In this document: positions 28,940-37,537 of the stretch, in pieces
Layout of the letters: each line of letters begins with the position of its first letter
Position numbering within the stretch: position 1 is the first letter of the stretch
From: a virus
Reading direction: 5' to 3' (one strand)
Virus record (IMG/VR): IMGVR_UViG_3300018719_000007
Coordinates: 1 to 44,518 of that record
DNA length: 44,518 nucleotides
Notes under the pieces: generated by a model
Seen by the model: only the letters and a program-made list of their open reading frames with translations
What the model was told of the DNA's origin: nothing
The model's database searches: none
Translations under genes and position numbers: made by a program

Positions 28940-29647
28940 TCATTTCGGAATGGTCAATTTTTGACCGGGGTAAATGGTGTATTTATTTTTAGACTTCGCT
29001 TTATAATTCGCGCTGTCGATTAATTTCTTGTTAGCGTTGTACACTTTTATATAATCAGCTTTGGTGTAATATTTCTTGGCGATGATAGAAAGAGATTCGC
29101 CGGATTTAACCGTATGAGTAGTTGGAAGCTTAACGCCTGTTTTCGGTGGTGTTGTGGTTGTTTTGCTAGCTGTAGTGCTACCGCTGGCAACAGGTTTCAA
29201 CTGCACACGTCTGTAAGTTGGTGGTACATAGCGCACAAACTCAACGGTGAACCATACGTCATCGATATGACCAAACCGCTGTTCTTCCCACTCTAAGTTC
29301 GTGATTACTACCGTTTTATTGACGTTTCCCTCTTTAGAATAGAAGCGAAGCGGGATTTCACTGTTCGCCCAATTCGATAACTTTTTAATGGCTTCTTGAG
29401 GGGACAAATAACTTCCCTCCGGACTGTTCACATACGTTGAATCATGGATAGCAGGAAAAAAGCTTTTGAATGAAAGGGTAGACATCTTTTCATCTTCAAA
29501 GACTGTTCGTTCTCCAGCCCCTAGGATGTCAATCGTTGTTCCTCTCCCTGCTAATTGGTTCGGGAAGGATTCAGGCGGAACAGGGAAATATAAATGATTT
29601 TTGCCATTACCTTCTTGCCAAAGCGACACAAATACTTTTTTCATCAT
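28940..29647 (-). CDS. xkdP: LysM tail protein XkdP/YqbP
   Basis: A 235-residue protein. The N-terminal part (1-150) is the XkdP tail adaptor domain; a Ser/Thr-rich linker follows, then a C-terminal LysM (H-T-V-K-S-G-E-S-L-S-I-I-A near 178-190 and Y-P-G-Q-K-L-T-I-P). LysM binds peptidoglycan or the hub. Two ATGs (29647, 29644) are possible; the first overlaps the tape-measure stop. Confidence 0.9.
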   Translation of the reverse strand: MMKKVFVSLWQEGNGKNHLYFPVPPESFPNQLAGRGTTIDILGAGERTVFEDEKMSTLSFKSFFPAIHDSTYVNSPEGSYLSPQEAIKKLSNWANSEIPLRFYSKEGNVNKTVVITNLEWEEQRFGHIDDVWFTVEFVRYVPPTYRRVQLKPVASGSTTASKTTTTPPKTGVKLPTTHTVKSGESLSIIAKKYYTKADYIKVYNANKKLIDSANYKAKSKNKYTIYPGQKLTIPK

Positions 29648-31668
29648 GTCACCCCCAAATTATAAGCGTGGGCCACTTTATCGACGAATTCGCGAGCTAT
29701 TTCATCCATCGTCATGTTTACTCCATTAATAATGACTTTTTCAATAGTAACACTCGGTTTGTCGCTTGTTGTCTTGCTTACGGTTTTAGTTCCTGTGGCG
29801 CCACTATTTAGTGCAGATGTATCCAATACAGGCTTATCCCCTCTGGCTTTCAACACACCCATTTTACGTAGAGTATCCGATTGGTCAGCTGTAAGAACAC
29901 TTTCCCCTCGGTGTAATTCCGCTGTGTACCCATTCCTTTTGACAGAATATAACCCTGTTTTATGACTTCCATCAACACCACTGCCACCGCCAAAAAATGA
30001 AGGTAACTTGAACTTTGGCATTTTAAATTTAGAAATCGCTTTTGCGAAAGAATCCCATTTATCTTTCAAGCCACCAATCCAATCTTTTACCGCTCCGAAT
30101 ACATCTTTCGCAGTCGCTTTGATTTTGTCCCAGTTTTTATATACTTTAATACCGGCTGCTACAATCAATCCGAATGGGCCTAACATGGCTAATGTGGAGG
30201 TTTTGACATTGAGAAGCTTTCCAAACAGTTCTTTTGCTTTTTTCGTGATCTTATCCCAATTTCGATATAAGACCACACCGATGCCAATTAGTGCCGCAAT
30301 CGCCGCGATGACTAAACCGACCGGATTTGCCGTCATAGCCGCATTTAAAGCCCATTGTGCAATAGTCATCGTACCCGCTACGGCCCGATAAGAGGCCATT
30401 AGCTTCGTGACTACGCCCACAATTGCCATTCCTGCCATTGCGACTTTATAAGCCACCACAGCGGCGGTAATCCCTACAATGGTTTCACGAATAGCGGGCC
30501 AGTTATTAGAGATTAACTCGGTGATTGATTTTAAAGCACTTAAAACAGTGGTTCCCAACGGTGCTGAATCGGTAATCATTTGTTTGATGACGCTTGCCAC
30601 ATTCCCGATAGTATCCATCAGTACAGGGCCGTTTTCTTTGGCATAAGCAATGAAGTTTTTGAATCCATTGGATCCTTCCAGACTCGCCGCCCACTCTTTA
30701 AAACGTTGAGTTAAATTGACCAATCCTTCTTCCATGCTTGCGCCAACTGGAGAAAAAGCTTGAAACATACTAAATAGACCGCTTAATAAGTTGCCGCCTA
30801 TTGTAGCAAAGTTTCTTATGGCTCCCGCTGCGTTTACTTCCAGCCAAATGAAGAAATCCTTGAATCCGCCGTTGTCTATCGATTTATTCAAGCCGGTCAT
30901 TAATTCATTAACCACACCAGATACGTTTCGAATCGTTCGGGTTAATCCCGTTAACAGCTTTTCGGTAAACTGTAACCCGCTTGAAAAAGCTTCAAAAATC
31001 GGTTCTTCAAACTGTTTAACGAACCCTCCCCAAAAGGATTTAAAGCTTTGCAAGTCCTTTAAAGCACCTTTTTGCGCTGTACTCATGCCCTCGTATACAG
31101 CAGCCAGTTCTTTTTGTGCCGCTATGCGTTCTTTGGCCGTATCTGCACTAGCGATTTTTTCTTCTAACTTCGCTACTTCTTCAGAAGCCGCAAACACTTT
31201 TGAAAGAGCGCCTACTGCCACAACCCCAAATGCCGCCGCACCAATACCCGCCGCCGCAAAGGATGAAGCTAGACCACCAACACCCGCCGCCAATGGCCCC
31301 GCCACCGCTGTTGCTAGTGATAATCCCGACACAATCAAAGGGATTTTTGTAGCAATCGTACTAATACCGCCTGCTCCTAAGTTGGCGAAAGTTACCCCTG
31401 CTAAAGCGGTTTGCAATGCCATTGCCGATGCTGCCGCTTGTGCCGTTTCGTCTGCTGCATCGTTCATTCTTCTCGCTAATTGTCGGGTTTCTCTCGATGC
31501 ATCTGCAATTTCATTCGCTGTCTCTTGAGCGGATGCACCAATAGCGGCAACATCATCCACCGCTGAACGAATTTCACTTAAAAATCCTTTAAACACCCGT
31601 TCGATACTGCGGATTTTTTTTGAAAAGTTGTCATCCAAGGAGATGCGACCCACTAAATCATAAGCCAA
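29644..31668 (-). CDS. Tape measure protein
   Basis: A 674-residue protein setting tail length. The N-terminal 200 residues are Ala-rich coiled coil; residues about 390-510 have membrane-like helices (M-A-G-M-A-I-V-G-V-V and V-G-L-V-I-A-A-I-A-A-L-I). The end is basic with K-F-K-M-P-K-F-K-L-P. By length it predicts a tail of roughly 100 nm (about 0.15 nm per residue). TTG start with AAGGGGTGA upstream. Directly downstream of the chaperone frameshift pair. Confidence 0.9.
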   Translation of the reverse strand: MAYDLVGRISLDDNFSKKIRSIERVFKGFLSEIRSAVDDVAAIGASAQETANEIADASRETRQLARRMNDAADETAQAAASAMALQTALAGVTFANLGAGGISTIATKIPLIVSGLSLATAVAGPLAAGVGGLASSFAAAGIGAAAFGVVAVGALSKVFAASEEVAKLEEKIASADTAKERIAAQKELAAVYEGMSTAQKGALKDLQSFKSFWGGFVKQFEEPIFEAFSSGLQFTEKLLTGLTRTIRNVSGVVNELMTGLNKSIDNGGFKDFFIWLEVNAAGAIRNFATIGGNLLSGLFSMFQAFSPVGASMEEGLVNLTQRFKEWAASLEGSNGFKNFIAYAKENGPVLMDTIGNVASVIKQMITDSAPLGTTVLSALKSITELISNNWPAIRETIVGITAAVVAYKVAMAGMAIVGVVTKLMASYRAVAGTMTIAQWALNAAMTANPVGLVIAAIAALIGIGVVLYRNWDKITKKAKELFGKLLNVKTSTLAMLGPFGLIVAAGIKVYKNWDKIKATAKDVFGAVKDWIGGLKDKWDSFAKAISKFKMPKFKLPSFFGGGSGVDGSHKTGLYSVKRNGYTAELHRGESVLTADQSDTLRKMGVLKARGDKPVLDTSALNSGATGTKTVSKTTSDKPSVTIEKVIINGVNMTMDEIAREFVDKVAHAYNLGVT

Positions 31669-31673
31669 TTACT

Positions 31674-31847
31674 TCACCCCTTTCCCCCGGTGTTTTTTGG
31701 CTTGTTCTCTTCAGCTTCTAACATGATTGAAGCGACTAACAAATTCCGTCTGTATGGCTCCATTTCCAAGACATCTACAATGTCATACTTGTTATTGGTT
31801 CCCACTCGTATGGAGTGCGCCACAGCAAGAAGGTAGTCGCTTTTCAT
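31674..31847 (-). CDS. Second tail-assembly chaperone part (-1 frame extension)
   Basis: A 57-residue frame (M-K-S-D-Y-L-L-A-V-A-H onward) starting at an ATG that shares one base with the stop of the upstream chaperone gene. It is in the -1 frame relative to that gene and is open from the A-AAA-AAC slippery site, so it is probably translated mainly as a fusion (G-T type). Located exactly between XkdN-like and tape-measure genes, as in most tailed phages. Confidence 0.7.
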   Translation of the reverse strand: MKSDYLLAVAHSIRVGTNNKYDIVDVLEMEPYRRNLLVASIMLEAEENKPKNTGGKG

Positions 31848-32257
31848 TAGTTTTTTAGGTCTTCAATCTCTTTCTTTTCCGCTTTACTGTCCTTTAAGCC
31901 AGCTAACTCTTGGGCGATATCTCCCACTCGTTTGAGTTCACCGATATTAAACATCAAATCAAGAGCGGCTCCGATACTGTCCACACCAAATTCCTCAAGC
32001 GTTTCCTTTTTCATGAGGTCGATTTCTTCACCATCTGCCTTTTTGATCGTTCTAGCAATCAATGTATTGGTAAATTCGTCTTCTTCGAACTTGGTGACTC
32101 CACCCTTTAACGTGACGGTATGCTCTTTGATTAAGTTTTTATATTCGGAGTACAAAAGCCCCTCAAATTCAATATCGAATCCCAAACGGTCAAAATGCTC
32201 TGTGTGTGTTTGGCGCACATCTTTTTGCAGCCACTTTCCTATAACCGCTTTACTCAT
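31847..32257 (-). CDS. xkdN: XkdN-like tail-assembly chaperone
   Basis: A 136-residue protein: D-I-E-F-E-G-L-L-Y-S-E-Y and L-N-T-L-I-A-R-T-I-K-like helices fit the XkdN tail chaperone family. The C-terminus (A-E-K-K-E-I-E-D-L-K-N) is encoded over a perfect slippery heptamer. GGAGGG precedes the ATG. It guides the tape measure during tail assembly. Confidence 0.85.
   Translation of the reverse strand: MSKAVIGKWLQKDVRQTHTEHFDRLGFDIEFEGLLYSEYKNLIKEHTVTLKGGVTKFEEDEFTNTLIARTIKKADGEEIDLMKKETLEEFGVDSIGAALDLMFNIGELKRVGDIAQELAGLKDSKAEKKEIEDLKN
31850..31856 (-). other. Programmed -1 frameshift slippery site
   Basis: A-AAA-AAC in the zero frame C-T-A/A-A-A/A-A-C immediately before the TAA stop. Slippage by -1 gives A-A-A/A-A-A then C-T-A/A-T-G and joins the 57-residue frame without a stop. 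Confidence 0.7.
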
Positions 32258-32271
32258 CCAAATCCCTCCAT

Positions 32272-32297
32272 AAAAAAGAGACTAGTAAAAACTAGTC
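32272..32297 (-). terminator. Terminator after the tail tube gene
   Basis: On the minus strand, GACTAGT / ACTAGTC stem with a 4-5-nt loop and TCTTTTTT. It would reduce transcription past sheath and tube, matching their high copy number. Confidence 0.75.
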
Positions 32298-32310
32298 CCT
32301 GTATGTTTCA

Positions 32311-32748
32311 TTAACGCGCTGCGATTCCTTCAACGATTTCCACACCGCTAAACGTGAATTCAAATTCCTGTTCAATTGGAGAACCGTGTTCAAAGTTGAT
32401 AATGCTACCAGAAGTGAATTTCACCCCTGTTAATCGTACTTTATACGCACCAATTGCCGCGGGATCTTCCACTGTGACCAATAATTCGGTAACGAGCGGG
32501 CGTTGATCTGGGCGAAGCACTAAGACACGCTCAATAAACTCTGATTCATACTGTATACAAGTCATCGTCCCGCTATATTCAGTTCCGGAGTATTTTTTTC
32601 CCATTACGGTGTTACCCGCTTGCGGCACATCTTCATATTGATGCTCAAAATTCGTTTCGATGCTGTGGAATTGCGCTAACCACTTACCGCCTTCATATAA
32701 CTTCCCATACGTACCAGAAAGGGCTTCAAAATCTTGATATGGATTCAT
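32311..32748 (-). CDS. xkdM: Tail tube protein (XkdM)
   Basis: A 145-residue beta-rich tube subunit. The start (N-P-Y-Q-D-F-E-A-L-S-G-T-Y-G) and late F-E-H-G-S-P-I-E-Q-E-F-E-F-T-F strands fit XkdM. Follows the sheath gene; followed by a terminator. Confidence 0.9.
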   Translation of the reverse strand: MNPYQDFEALSGTYGKLYEGGKWLAQFHSIETNFEHQYEDVPQAGNTVMGKKYSGTEYSGTMTCIQYESEFIERVLVLRPDQRPLVTELLVTVEDPAAIGAYKVRLTGVKFTSGSIINFEHGSPIEQEFEFTFSGVEIVEGIAAR

Positions 32749-32762
32749 CTATCGTTCCCCCT

Positions 32763-33797
32763 TTACCCTAAAGTCACTTTCGCGTATACTTCTTCCATCG
32801 TTTCGAGGTTAACCGCAAAACCTTCAATCACAACTTTTTTCTTTGTGTCGCCTTGGGTTACTTTCACCCACCAGGTACCAGGCTCAACGATGCTTCGACC
32901 TTCAAAGACTCCCATGTAGTTCTTTAACTCACCTTGTAAGTAAAGACGCTCGTTTGGTCCGTTCTGAACTTTCCCGATATAATTCTCTTCCACTAAGAAT
33001 TTCCAATCTCTCGCCATCACTTGTTTTAGTGCTAATTGTTGAGCGGATTTCTTAGCGGTAGAAACACCTTGCACCAATCGGACACGGCGGCCATCGTATT
33101 TAAAGACCAGAGAACCGGCATTTAAAGCTGTTTTAATTTCCGTATCTGTCACACGGCGATTAACGTCCACTGCATCCTCATATACCTTGTATGTCAGGGA
33201 TTGTGTTAAAGGAGTAGCTGCGTATTGTCCTGCCACCCATTGAGCCGCTTCGTAAGAAGCAAGTTCGGTGGTTTCATCCAGCTTCACACCGTTGATAACG
33301 TTAAACAACAATTCATGGTTTGCCGTTGTTGATCGTGCATTCCCTACAGATAAATCTTGGTCATCCGCAGATGTCCCTCCGAAGAATGTAGGAATGTATT
33401 TTTCATCCTCTTGCTGTGCTGTCAACCAATCTTTCCAACTTGGAATGTCAGCGGTTGGTAGAACGTGATCAAATGTCAGGGCTTCAAAGAACTCTAATTC
33501 AAGAGCGGCTTGTGCACCTGTGTAGTCTGTAGCTGCGGCCGGTTGGGTATAAACAATAACCTTGTTTGCTCCACCTTTGAAAATCCGGCGAATATCATCC
33601 ATTTTGGTTGTTCCGATAATTTCCTTTGCCTGGGATTCTGAAGAAAACTCATATACGGTTCCGGCTGTTGCAGTTACGTTGTAATTTTTTTTGATAACGG
33701 CCACTACCCCGTCAGAGCCTTCAACAGCTTGAGCGGCCGCTTCTTCAAAGTTCATCCAGAACCCCGGAATGCCTTTATCCATGCTTGTATAGCTCAT
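32763..33797 (-). CDS. xkdK: Contractile tail sheath protein (XkdK)
   Basis: A 344-residue sheath subunit. The start P-G-F-W-M-N-F-E and G-V-V-A-V-I, and the C-terminal V-V-I-E-G-F-A-V-N-L-E-T-M-E-E-V-Y-A handshake strand, fit the family. It shows the phage has a contractile tail. The length is at the short end for sheaths, as in PBSX-type phages. Confidence 0.92.
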   Translation of the reverse strand: MSYTSMDKGIPGFWMNFEEAAAQAVEGSDGVVAVIKKNYNVTATAGTVYEFSSESQAKEIIGTTKMDDIRRIFKGGANKVIVYTQPAAATDYTGAQAALELEFFEALTFDHVLPTADIPSWKDWLTAQQEDEKYIPTFFGGTSADDQDLSVGNARSTTANHELLFNVINGVKLDETTELASYEAAQWVAGQYAATPLTQSLTYKVYEDAVDVNRRVTDTEIKTALNAGSLVFKYDGRRVRLVQGVSTAKKSAQQLALKQVMARDWKFLVEENYIGKVQNGPNERLYLQGELKNYMGVFEGRSIVEPGTWWVKVTQGDTKKKVVIEGFAVNLETMEEVYAKVTLG

Positions 33798-34252
33798 TCG
33801 CCAACCTCCATTCTAAAAATCGCTTCTTCCATCCGTTCAAACTGCTCTGTGCTTCTAACACCTTTCGTCACCGTTTCAAGGATAGAAAGGCTGTAATCAA
33901 AGCCTGATTCTGTCTGCTGCGGCTGTCCTGCGCTAAATGCACGGACACGGATGTACCACATTTTCTCTTGCTCATCTTTATAAGGAATGGTGACACCGTG
34001 AATGAACGCCTTCCCGAGCTGATGAACATTTTCCACTACTTTGCTAATGCGTTTGTTGAAATAAAGCACTTGCCAACTTCTCCATACGTCAATGTGTATC
34101 CCGTTTCGAATTTGCGGTACCTCTCCTAAAAGACGAAACACCAACATGTCATCTTGCGGAACTTCTGGCAAATTCAGAAGATGGATGGAAGCAGTAGGCA
34201 AAACAGGCTGTACATACGCGCTCAAAGCATCTAATTCCGTTAAAGGGTTCAT
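33794..34252 (-). CDS. Tail terminator-like protein (XkdJ position)
   Basis: A 152-residue alpha/beta protein placed between the gp10-like protein and the sheath, where the tail terminator sits. A strand D-M-L-V-F-R-L-L-G and I-H-I-D-V-W-R-S-W-Q-V-L-Y fit the U-like fold. Overlaps the sheath by 4 nt. Confidence 0.7.
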   Translation of the reverse strand: MNPLTELDALSAYVQPVLPTASIHLLNLPEVPQDDMLVFRLLGEVPQIRNGIHIDVWRSWQVLYFNKRISKVVENVHQLGKAFIHGVTIPYKDEQEKMWYIRVRAFSAGQPQQTESGFDYSLSILETVTKGVRSTEQFERMEEAIFRMEVGE

Positions 34253-34256
34253 TCAC

Positions 34257-34649
34257 TCACCATCCTTTCTTCTTGAGTTCCGCCTCCACTTCCGCTTCTA
34301 CAATGGATAACGAACGTTTTTCGTCCATCGTGTCGGATAACCAGGTCAGGGAAGTGCCTGGGTGTCGCGGTTTATATCCTTTTTTAGAACCTACCTCATG
34401 AAGGTAATGGGCATAGTTAAAGCCCTCTTTGTAGGCATTTGAAAGCAAAGTACCTTGTAAGAGGGCTGTATCTATTTCCGTTTTCATTTCTGACCTCAAA
34501 AAGCCAATGTCTTTCGGAGCTATGGGCCTTGCACGCCTTAACCAATCGTCTAAGGCCTTATCCAATCCCCGAACCGCTCCCCGGTGAATGTCACTAGGCA
34601 AACTCTCTAACATGCGGGTAAAGTCGTTCACATTATCAAATTCAATCAT
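34257..34649 (-). CDS. HK97 gp10-like head-tail completion protein
   Basis: A 130-residue protein: A-L-D-D-W-L-R-R-A-R-P-I-A-P-K-D-I-G-F-L-R-S (split near residues 30-52) and the Y-A-H-Y-L-H-E-V-G motif near 79-87 fit the HK97 gp10 / XkdI family, joining tail tube to head completion proteins. Confidence 0.85.
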   Translation of the reverse strand: MIEFDNVNDFTRMLESLPSDIHRGAVRGLDKALDDWLRRARPIAPKDIGFLRSEMKTEIDTALLQGTLLSNAYKEGFNYAHYLHEVGSKKGYKPRHPGTSLTWLSDTMDEKRSLSIVEAEVEAELKKKGW

Positions 34650-34972
34650 ACGAACACCCTCACAAACGAAGGAGAAGAAGAAAGTCCACGAGCGGGAGAA
34701 ACATTTTGGGGTTTCCGACTAGTCGTATTCCCGAACTCGTCAGTGAATGATAGTTCATCGTCATATTTGACTCCATTGCTCGCCTTCAATTCATCCATCA
34801 TGATGAGAATCGTCATATTTGACACTACTTCCTCCCCTGCTTGGTTGGTTACTTTCCTTATCTCATTCACCACACGGGCTTTCACTGGATAATCTTGAAA
34901 ACCGAGAGGCTCCCCGTATTTGTCCTTTCCCAACGACCGCTTAATCACAACATCTTGATTAGCAAAAATCAT
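34646..34972 (-). CDS. Head-tail adaptor (YqbH/XkdH-like)
   Basis: A 108-residue beta-barrel-like protein: V-K-A-R-V-V-N-E near 29-36 and G-V-K-Y-D-D-E-L-S-F. Overlaps both neighbours by 4 nt. Assigned mostly by position. Confidence 0.7.
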   Translation of the reverse strand: MIFANQDVVIKRSLGKDKYGEPLGFQDYPVKARVVNEIRKVTNQAGEEVVSNMTILIMMDELKASNGVKYDDELSFTDEFGNTTSRKPQNVSPARGLSSSPSFVRVFV

Positions 34973-35343
34973 ACCAAGCGCCCCACATATGCACGTTTTG
35001 TTTGTCGAGTAAGGATGGCAGCCACTTCAGGCGATATGTCAGAAAACGCATCCGACTCTTCAAAGGTAACGGACACACCATCGATACTGTAAGACTTAGC
35101 TCCCGCTTCTCGAATATTCCTTAAAGCAGTCGCTTCTTCTCCTTTTGCCCCCATTTTGTTGGCCATGTATAAGGTCTGCAAAGCAATGACCCTTGTGGTT
35201 AAAAGCGATTCCGAATAATGAAGGGAAAGTTTTTCATAAGCGGTAAAGACTAACTTCTCTTGTTCCTCCGGGAAGAGTTCGAAATAATGATCTGTTCCTG
35301 AGAGTTTGTTTAAATATGTGTCCACTTCAACAAAATCGTACAT
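34969..35343 (-). CDS. Head-tail connector (YqbG-like)
   Basis: A 124-residue helical protein, the usual gp6/gp15-type connector: paired helices (E-E-Q-E-K-L-V-F-T-A-Y-E-K-L near 26-39 and A-L-Q-T-L-Y-M-A) and a short beta hairpin (S-Y-S-I-D-G-V-S-V-T-F). GGAGG precedes the ATG. Confidence 0.75.
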   Translation of the reverse strand: MYDFVEVDTYLNKLSGTDHYFELFPEEQEKLVFTAYEKLSLHYSESLLTTRVIALQTLYMANKMGAKGEEATALRNIREAGAKSYSIDGVSVTFEESDAFSDISPEVAAILTRQTKRAYVGRLV

Positions 35344-35360
35344 TCAGGACACCTCCAAAA

Positions 35361-35391
35361 TAAAAAGAGGGTGGCTTATTCGCCGCCCTCT
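35361..35391 (-). terminator. Terminator between head and connector genes
   Basis: On the minus strand, AGAGGG-C-GGC / GCC-A-CCCTCT stem overlapping the end of the YqbF-like gene, followed by TTTTATTTT. Confidence 0.75.
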
Positions 35392-35534
35392 GATTTTTTA
35401 TTGGATGAAGAGAGGATTTTCACATATCCGATAGATTCAAGCCGCTCTGCATCTTTTTGTTCAATACTAAGTGTTTCGCCATGTCCTTTGCCGTTTACAA
35501 CCGCATTAGTCACTTCTACTTTCACTTTTGCCAC
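35376..35534 (-). CDS. YqbF-like small head protein
   Basis: A 52-residue protein from GTG 35534: V-T-N-A-V-V-N-G-K-G-H-G-E-T, then A-E-R-L-E-S-I-G-Y-V, resembling the short YqbF domain of the skin element. It begins 1 nt after the capsid stop. Function not established. Confidence 0.7.
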   Translation of the reverse strand: MAKVKVEVTNAVVNGKGHGETLSIEQKDAERLESIGYVKILSSSNKKSEGGE

Positions 35535-35535
35535 G

Positions 35536-36561
35536 TTACATCACATCCGCATGTAGAATTAATGAAGGTACTTCAATGATCGGGAATCCAGCCGCATAAC
35601 CATCAATAATGGAACGCTTTGGACGAAGTTCATCCGTAGCACGAACCACAATACCAGGTGTGAAATCTTCTGATTCTGGGTTTGGACCGTAGTAGAAGTT
35701 ACCAACCCCCTCTGACACGAACACAACGCGACCAGCAGGATAAAACTCCACCGCTTCGTCTTGACCTGTGTACATGTTTCTTACAGTTGTGGAGCGGTTA
35801 CGGATAATACGAACAGGAGGCAAACCATACTGCTCTAACACACCTGCAATTTCTGCTTGACTGATACGGGTCACCCCATCTATACCCGGTCTAGCTTCTG
35901 CGATAATAGAAGCATTCTTTGTCATAAGTGCATATACATCTGCCGGCATAAGGATTTCATCCGGAAGTTTTCCTGCATTTGAAGCAGAATATGTTTCTAC
36001 CCATCCAATTAAATCTCCTAAGATATCAGCAGAAGCATTGGTCCACGCCTCTGTTCCAGTACGGGCAATTTTATGTTCTGATGGAATTTGGTAATCAAAA
36101 TTAATTTTCACATCACCGCTTGTATATTGGAGTTTTCCAGTTGTCAACGCCTTTGCACGAAGGACATCAGCAAAATCTTGAATACCATTAATGATATCAA
36201 TCGTTTTCTTCTCTAATTTGTTAATCAGAGCATTCTTTTCCCCTTCGTTTCGCGCTTGGTTCAATGCCATCAGTTCCTCTACTGTGGCAACATACTGTAA
36301 ACCGAAAGCAGCCAGTGAACCGAACTTTTGAGCTACTGCGTCACGATCCATGACCGGAGGTTCTGCTCCATAACCAATAAAAGCGGCAAGGTGTTTTGCC
36401 TGCTTGATGATGTCATATGTGAATGTATTGCTATATACCGTTAAATTCGGAAGGTACTGTTGACCGAATGAAGGCATTTCCTCGCGAATAGCCATGCTTT
36501 CATCAACCAAACCTCTTAAATACGGCTCTTGAAACTGTTCTAAATGGGAAATCCCTGCCAT
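35536..36561 (-). CDS. Major capsid protein (lambda E-like)
   Basis: A 341-residue major capsid subunit of the lambda gpE-like HK97 fold. Signs are Y-D-I-I-K-Q-A-K-H-L-A-A-F-I near 35-48, P-A-D-V-Y-A-L-M-T-K and the F-Y-P-A-G-R-V-V-F-V-S-E-G-V-G strand near 275-289. ATG 36561 has AGGAGG upstream; an upstream in-frame start lacks one. The gene is separated from its partner decoration gene by the HNH/ribbon-helix-helix insert. Confidence 0.85.
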   Translation of the reverse strand: MAGISHLEQFQEPYLRGLVDESMAIREEMPSFGQQYLPNLTVYSNTFTYDIIKQAKHLAAFIGYGAEPPVMDRDAVAQKFGSLAAFGLQYVATVEELMALNQARNEGEKNALINKLEKKTIDIINGIQDFADVLRAKALTTGKLQYTSGDVKINFDYQIPSEHKIARTGTEAWTNASADILGDLIGWVETYSASNAGKLPDEILMPADVYALMTKNASIIAEARPGIDGVTRISQAEIAGVLEQYGLPPVRIIRNRSTTVRNMYTGQDEAVEFYPAGRVVFVSEGVGNFYYGPNPESEDFTPGIVVRATDELRPKRSIIDGYAAGFPIIEVPSLILHADVM

Positions 36562-36583
36562 AATAATTCCTCCTAATTTTAAA

Positions 36584-36611
36584 CATAATAAAAGACGCTT
36601 CATTAAGCGCC
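36584..36611 (-). terminator. Terminator of the second HNH gene
   Basis: On the minus strand, GGCGCTT / AAGCGTC stem (one G:U) overlapping the HNH stop, followed by TTTTATT. It could also attenuate readthrough into the capsid gene. Confidence 0.55.
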
Positions 36612-37432
36612 TAAATGTTTGTGATTATATTTTCAAAACACTTATATACATGTTTTTCATACTCTTTCACTGTCATTTTATTTAAAACAGCTAGATATTC
36701 AACCGTCTGATTAAATTTAATCTTCTGCTCATCACTCAAACAATTACCAGACCATACAAAAGGGTTCCTTCCTTGTTTTGATGAATTCATCGGTTGACAT
36801 AAAGGTATGATATTTTGCTTAATTGTCCCTCCGCATCCTGTAACTAATGGTATGAAGTGGTCTAAATGTTCAGCTTCCTTATTACAAAAAGCACACTTAC
36901 CATTGAATACTTCGAGAATTTCTAATACTTCTTCTTCTGTTAAAGTATCAGGTAACTTTTTCTTCCTTGCTCGTCTGTTCGCTTCATTAACTCGAATTTT
37001 TTCGCGGTTAGCTTCTCTATATAAGTTATCTTGTTGACGTAACTTTTCAGCGTTAGCTTTCCTCCAAGCTCGTCGAACCTCTAATAATTCCAACCCTTTT
37101 TCTTTACGCCTTTGTTTAAGAAATGAATTTTGACATTTTTTACATCGACTATCAACGCCGGAAGCACGATTTTTATTCTTGTAGAAATTATCTTTGTGCT
37201 TCACTTCGTGACATATACCGCATTTTCTTTGGTCAATAGGCAACTTTCTGAAACCTTGTATTCTTGGCTTTTTAGGTTTCTTTGGTTGAGGGTGTAATTT
37301 GCGATATTCATCTGCTGTTTTCCTTCTACACTCTTTACAAGGTGAAGATGTGTATATTTTTCCGTTCTTATCCTTGTAACTGTAAAACTCATCCAATCGT
37401 TTTTCTTGCCCGCACTTTTTACAGACTTTCAC
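36611..37432 (-). CDS. HNH endonuclease with zinc-ribbon repeats
   Basis: A 273-residue protein. Two zinc-knuckle units (C-K-K-C-G near 4-8 with C-K-E-C; C-G-I-C with C-K-K-C) are followed by a basic helix (110-160) and a C-terminal HNH (C-A-F-C near 183-186, L-D-H-F-I-P-L near 192-198, N-I-I-P-L-C-Q-P-M-N). The last knuckle Cys is Met here (C-Q-P-M versus the usual C-x-x-C). GTG start with GGGGTGG upstream. It is inserted between two head genes, divergent from a ribbon-helix-helix gene. Probable homing endonuclease. Confidence 0.85.
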   Translation of the reverse strand: MKVCKKCGQEKRLDEFYSYKDKNGKIYTSSPCKECRRKTADEYRKLHPQPKKPKKPRIQGFRKLPIDQRKCGICHEVKHKDNFYKNKNRASGVDSRCKKCQNSFLKQRRKEKGLELLEVRRAWRKANAEKLRQQDNLYREANREKIRVNEANRRARKKKLPDTLTEEEVLEILEVFNGKCAFCNKEAEHLDHFIPLVTGCGGTIKQNIIPLCQPMNSSKQGRNPFVWSGNCLSDEQKIKFNQTVEYLAVLNKMTVKEYEKHVYKCFENIITNI

Positions 37433-37461
37433 ATTACCACCCCGCTATATTTATTACCTAT

Positions 37462-37512
37462 ATTATATCATAGTGTTATCACCTTGTAAAATGAGTGAAA
37501 ACACTTTATAAT
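37462..37512. promoter_or_regulatory. Back-to-back promoters of the second HNH and RHH genes
   Basis: Plus strand TTGTAA (37484-37489), 17 nt, TATAAT (37507-37512). Minus strand TTTACA (37485-37490), 17 nt, TATAAT (37462-37467). The two -35 boxes overlap, so a repressor bound here would shut both. AGTGTT / AACACT (starting 37472) forms an outer inverted repeat. Confidence 0.7.
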
Positions 37513-37537
37513 ATAAAAAAATAAAGAGGTGAAAATA

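Noticed and set aside
30791-31528. 245-residue Ala/Pro-rich plus-strand frame
   Set aside because: Shadow of the Ala-rich tape measure gene; no start signal.
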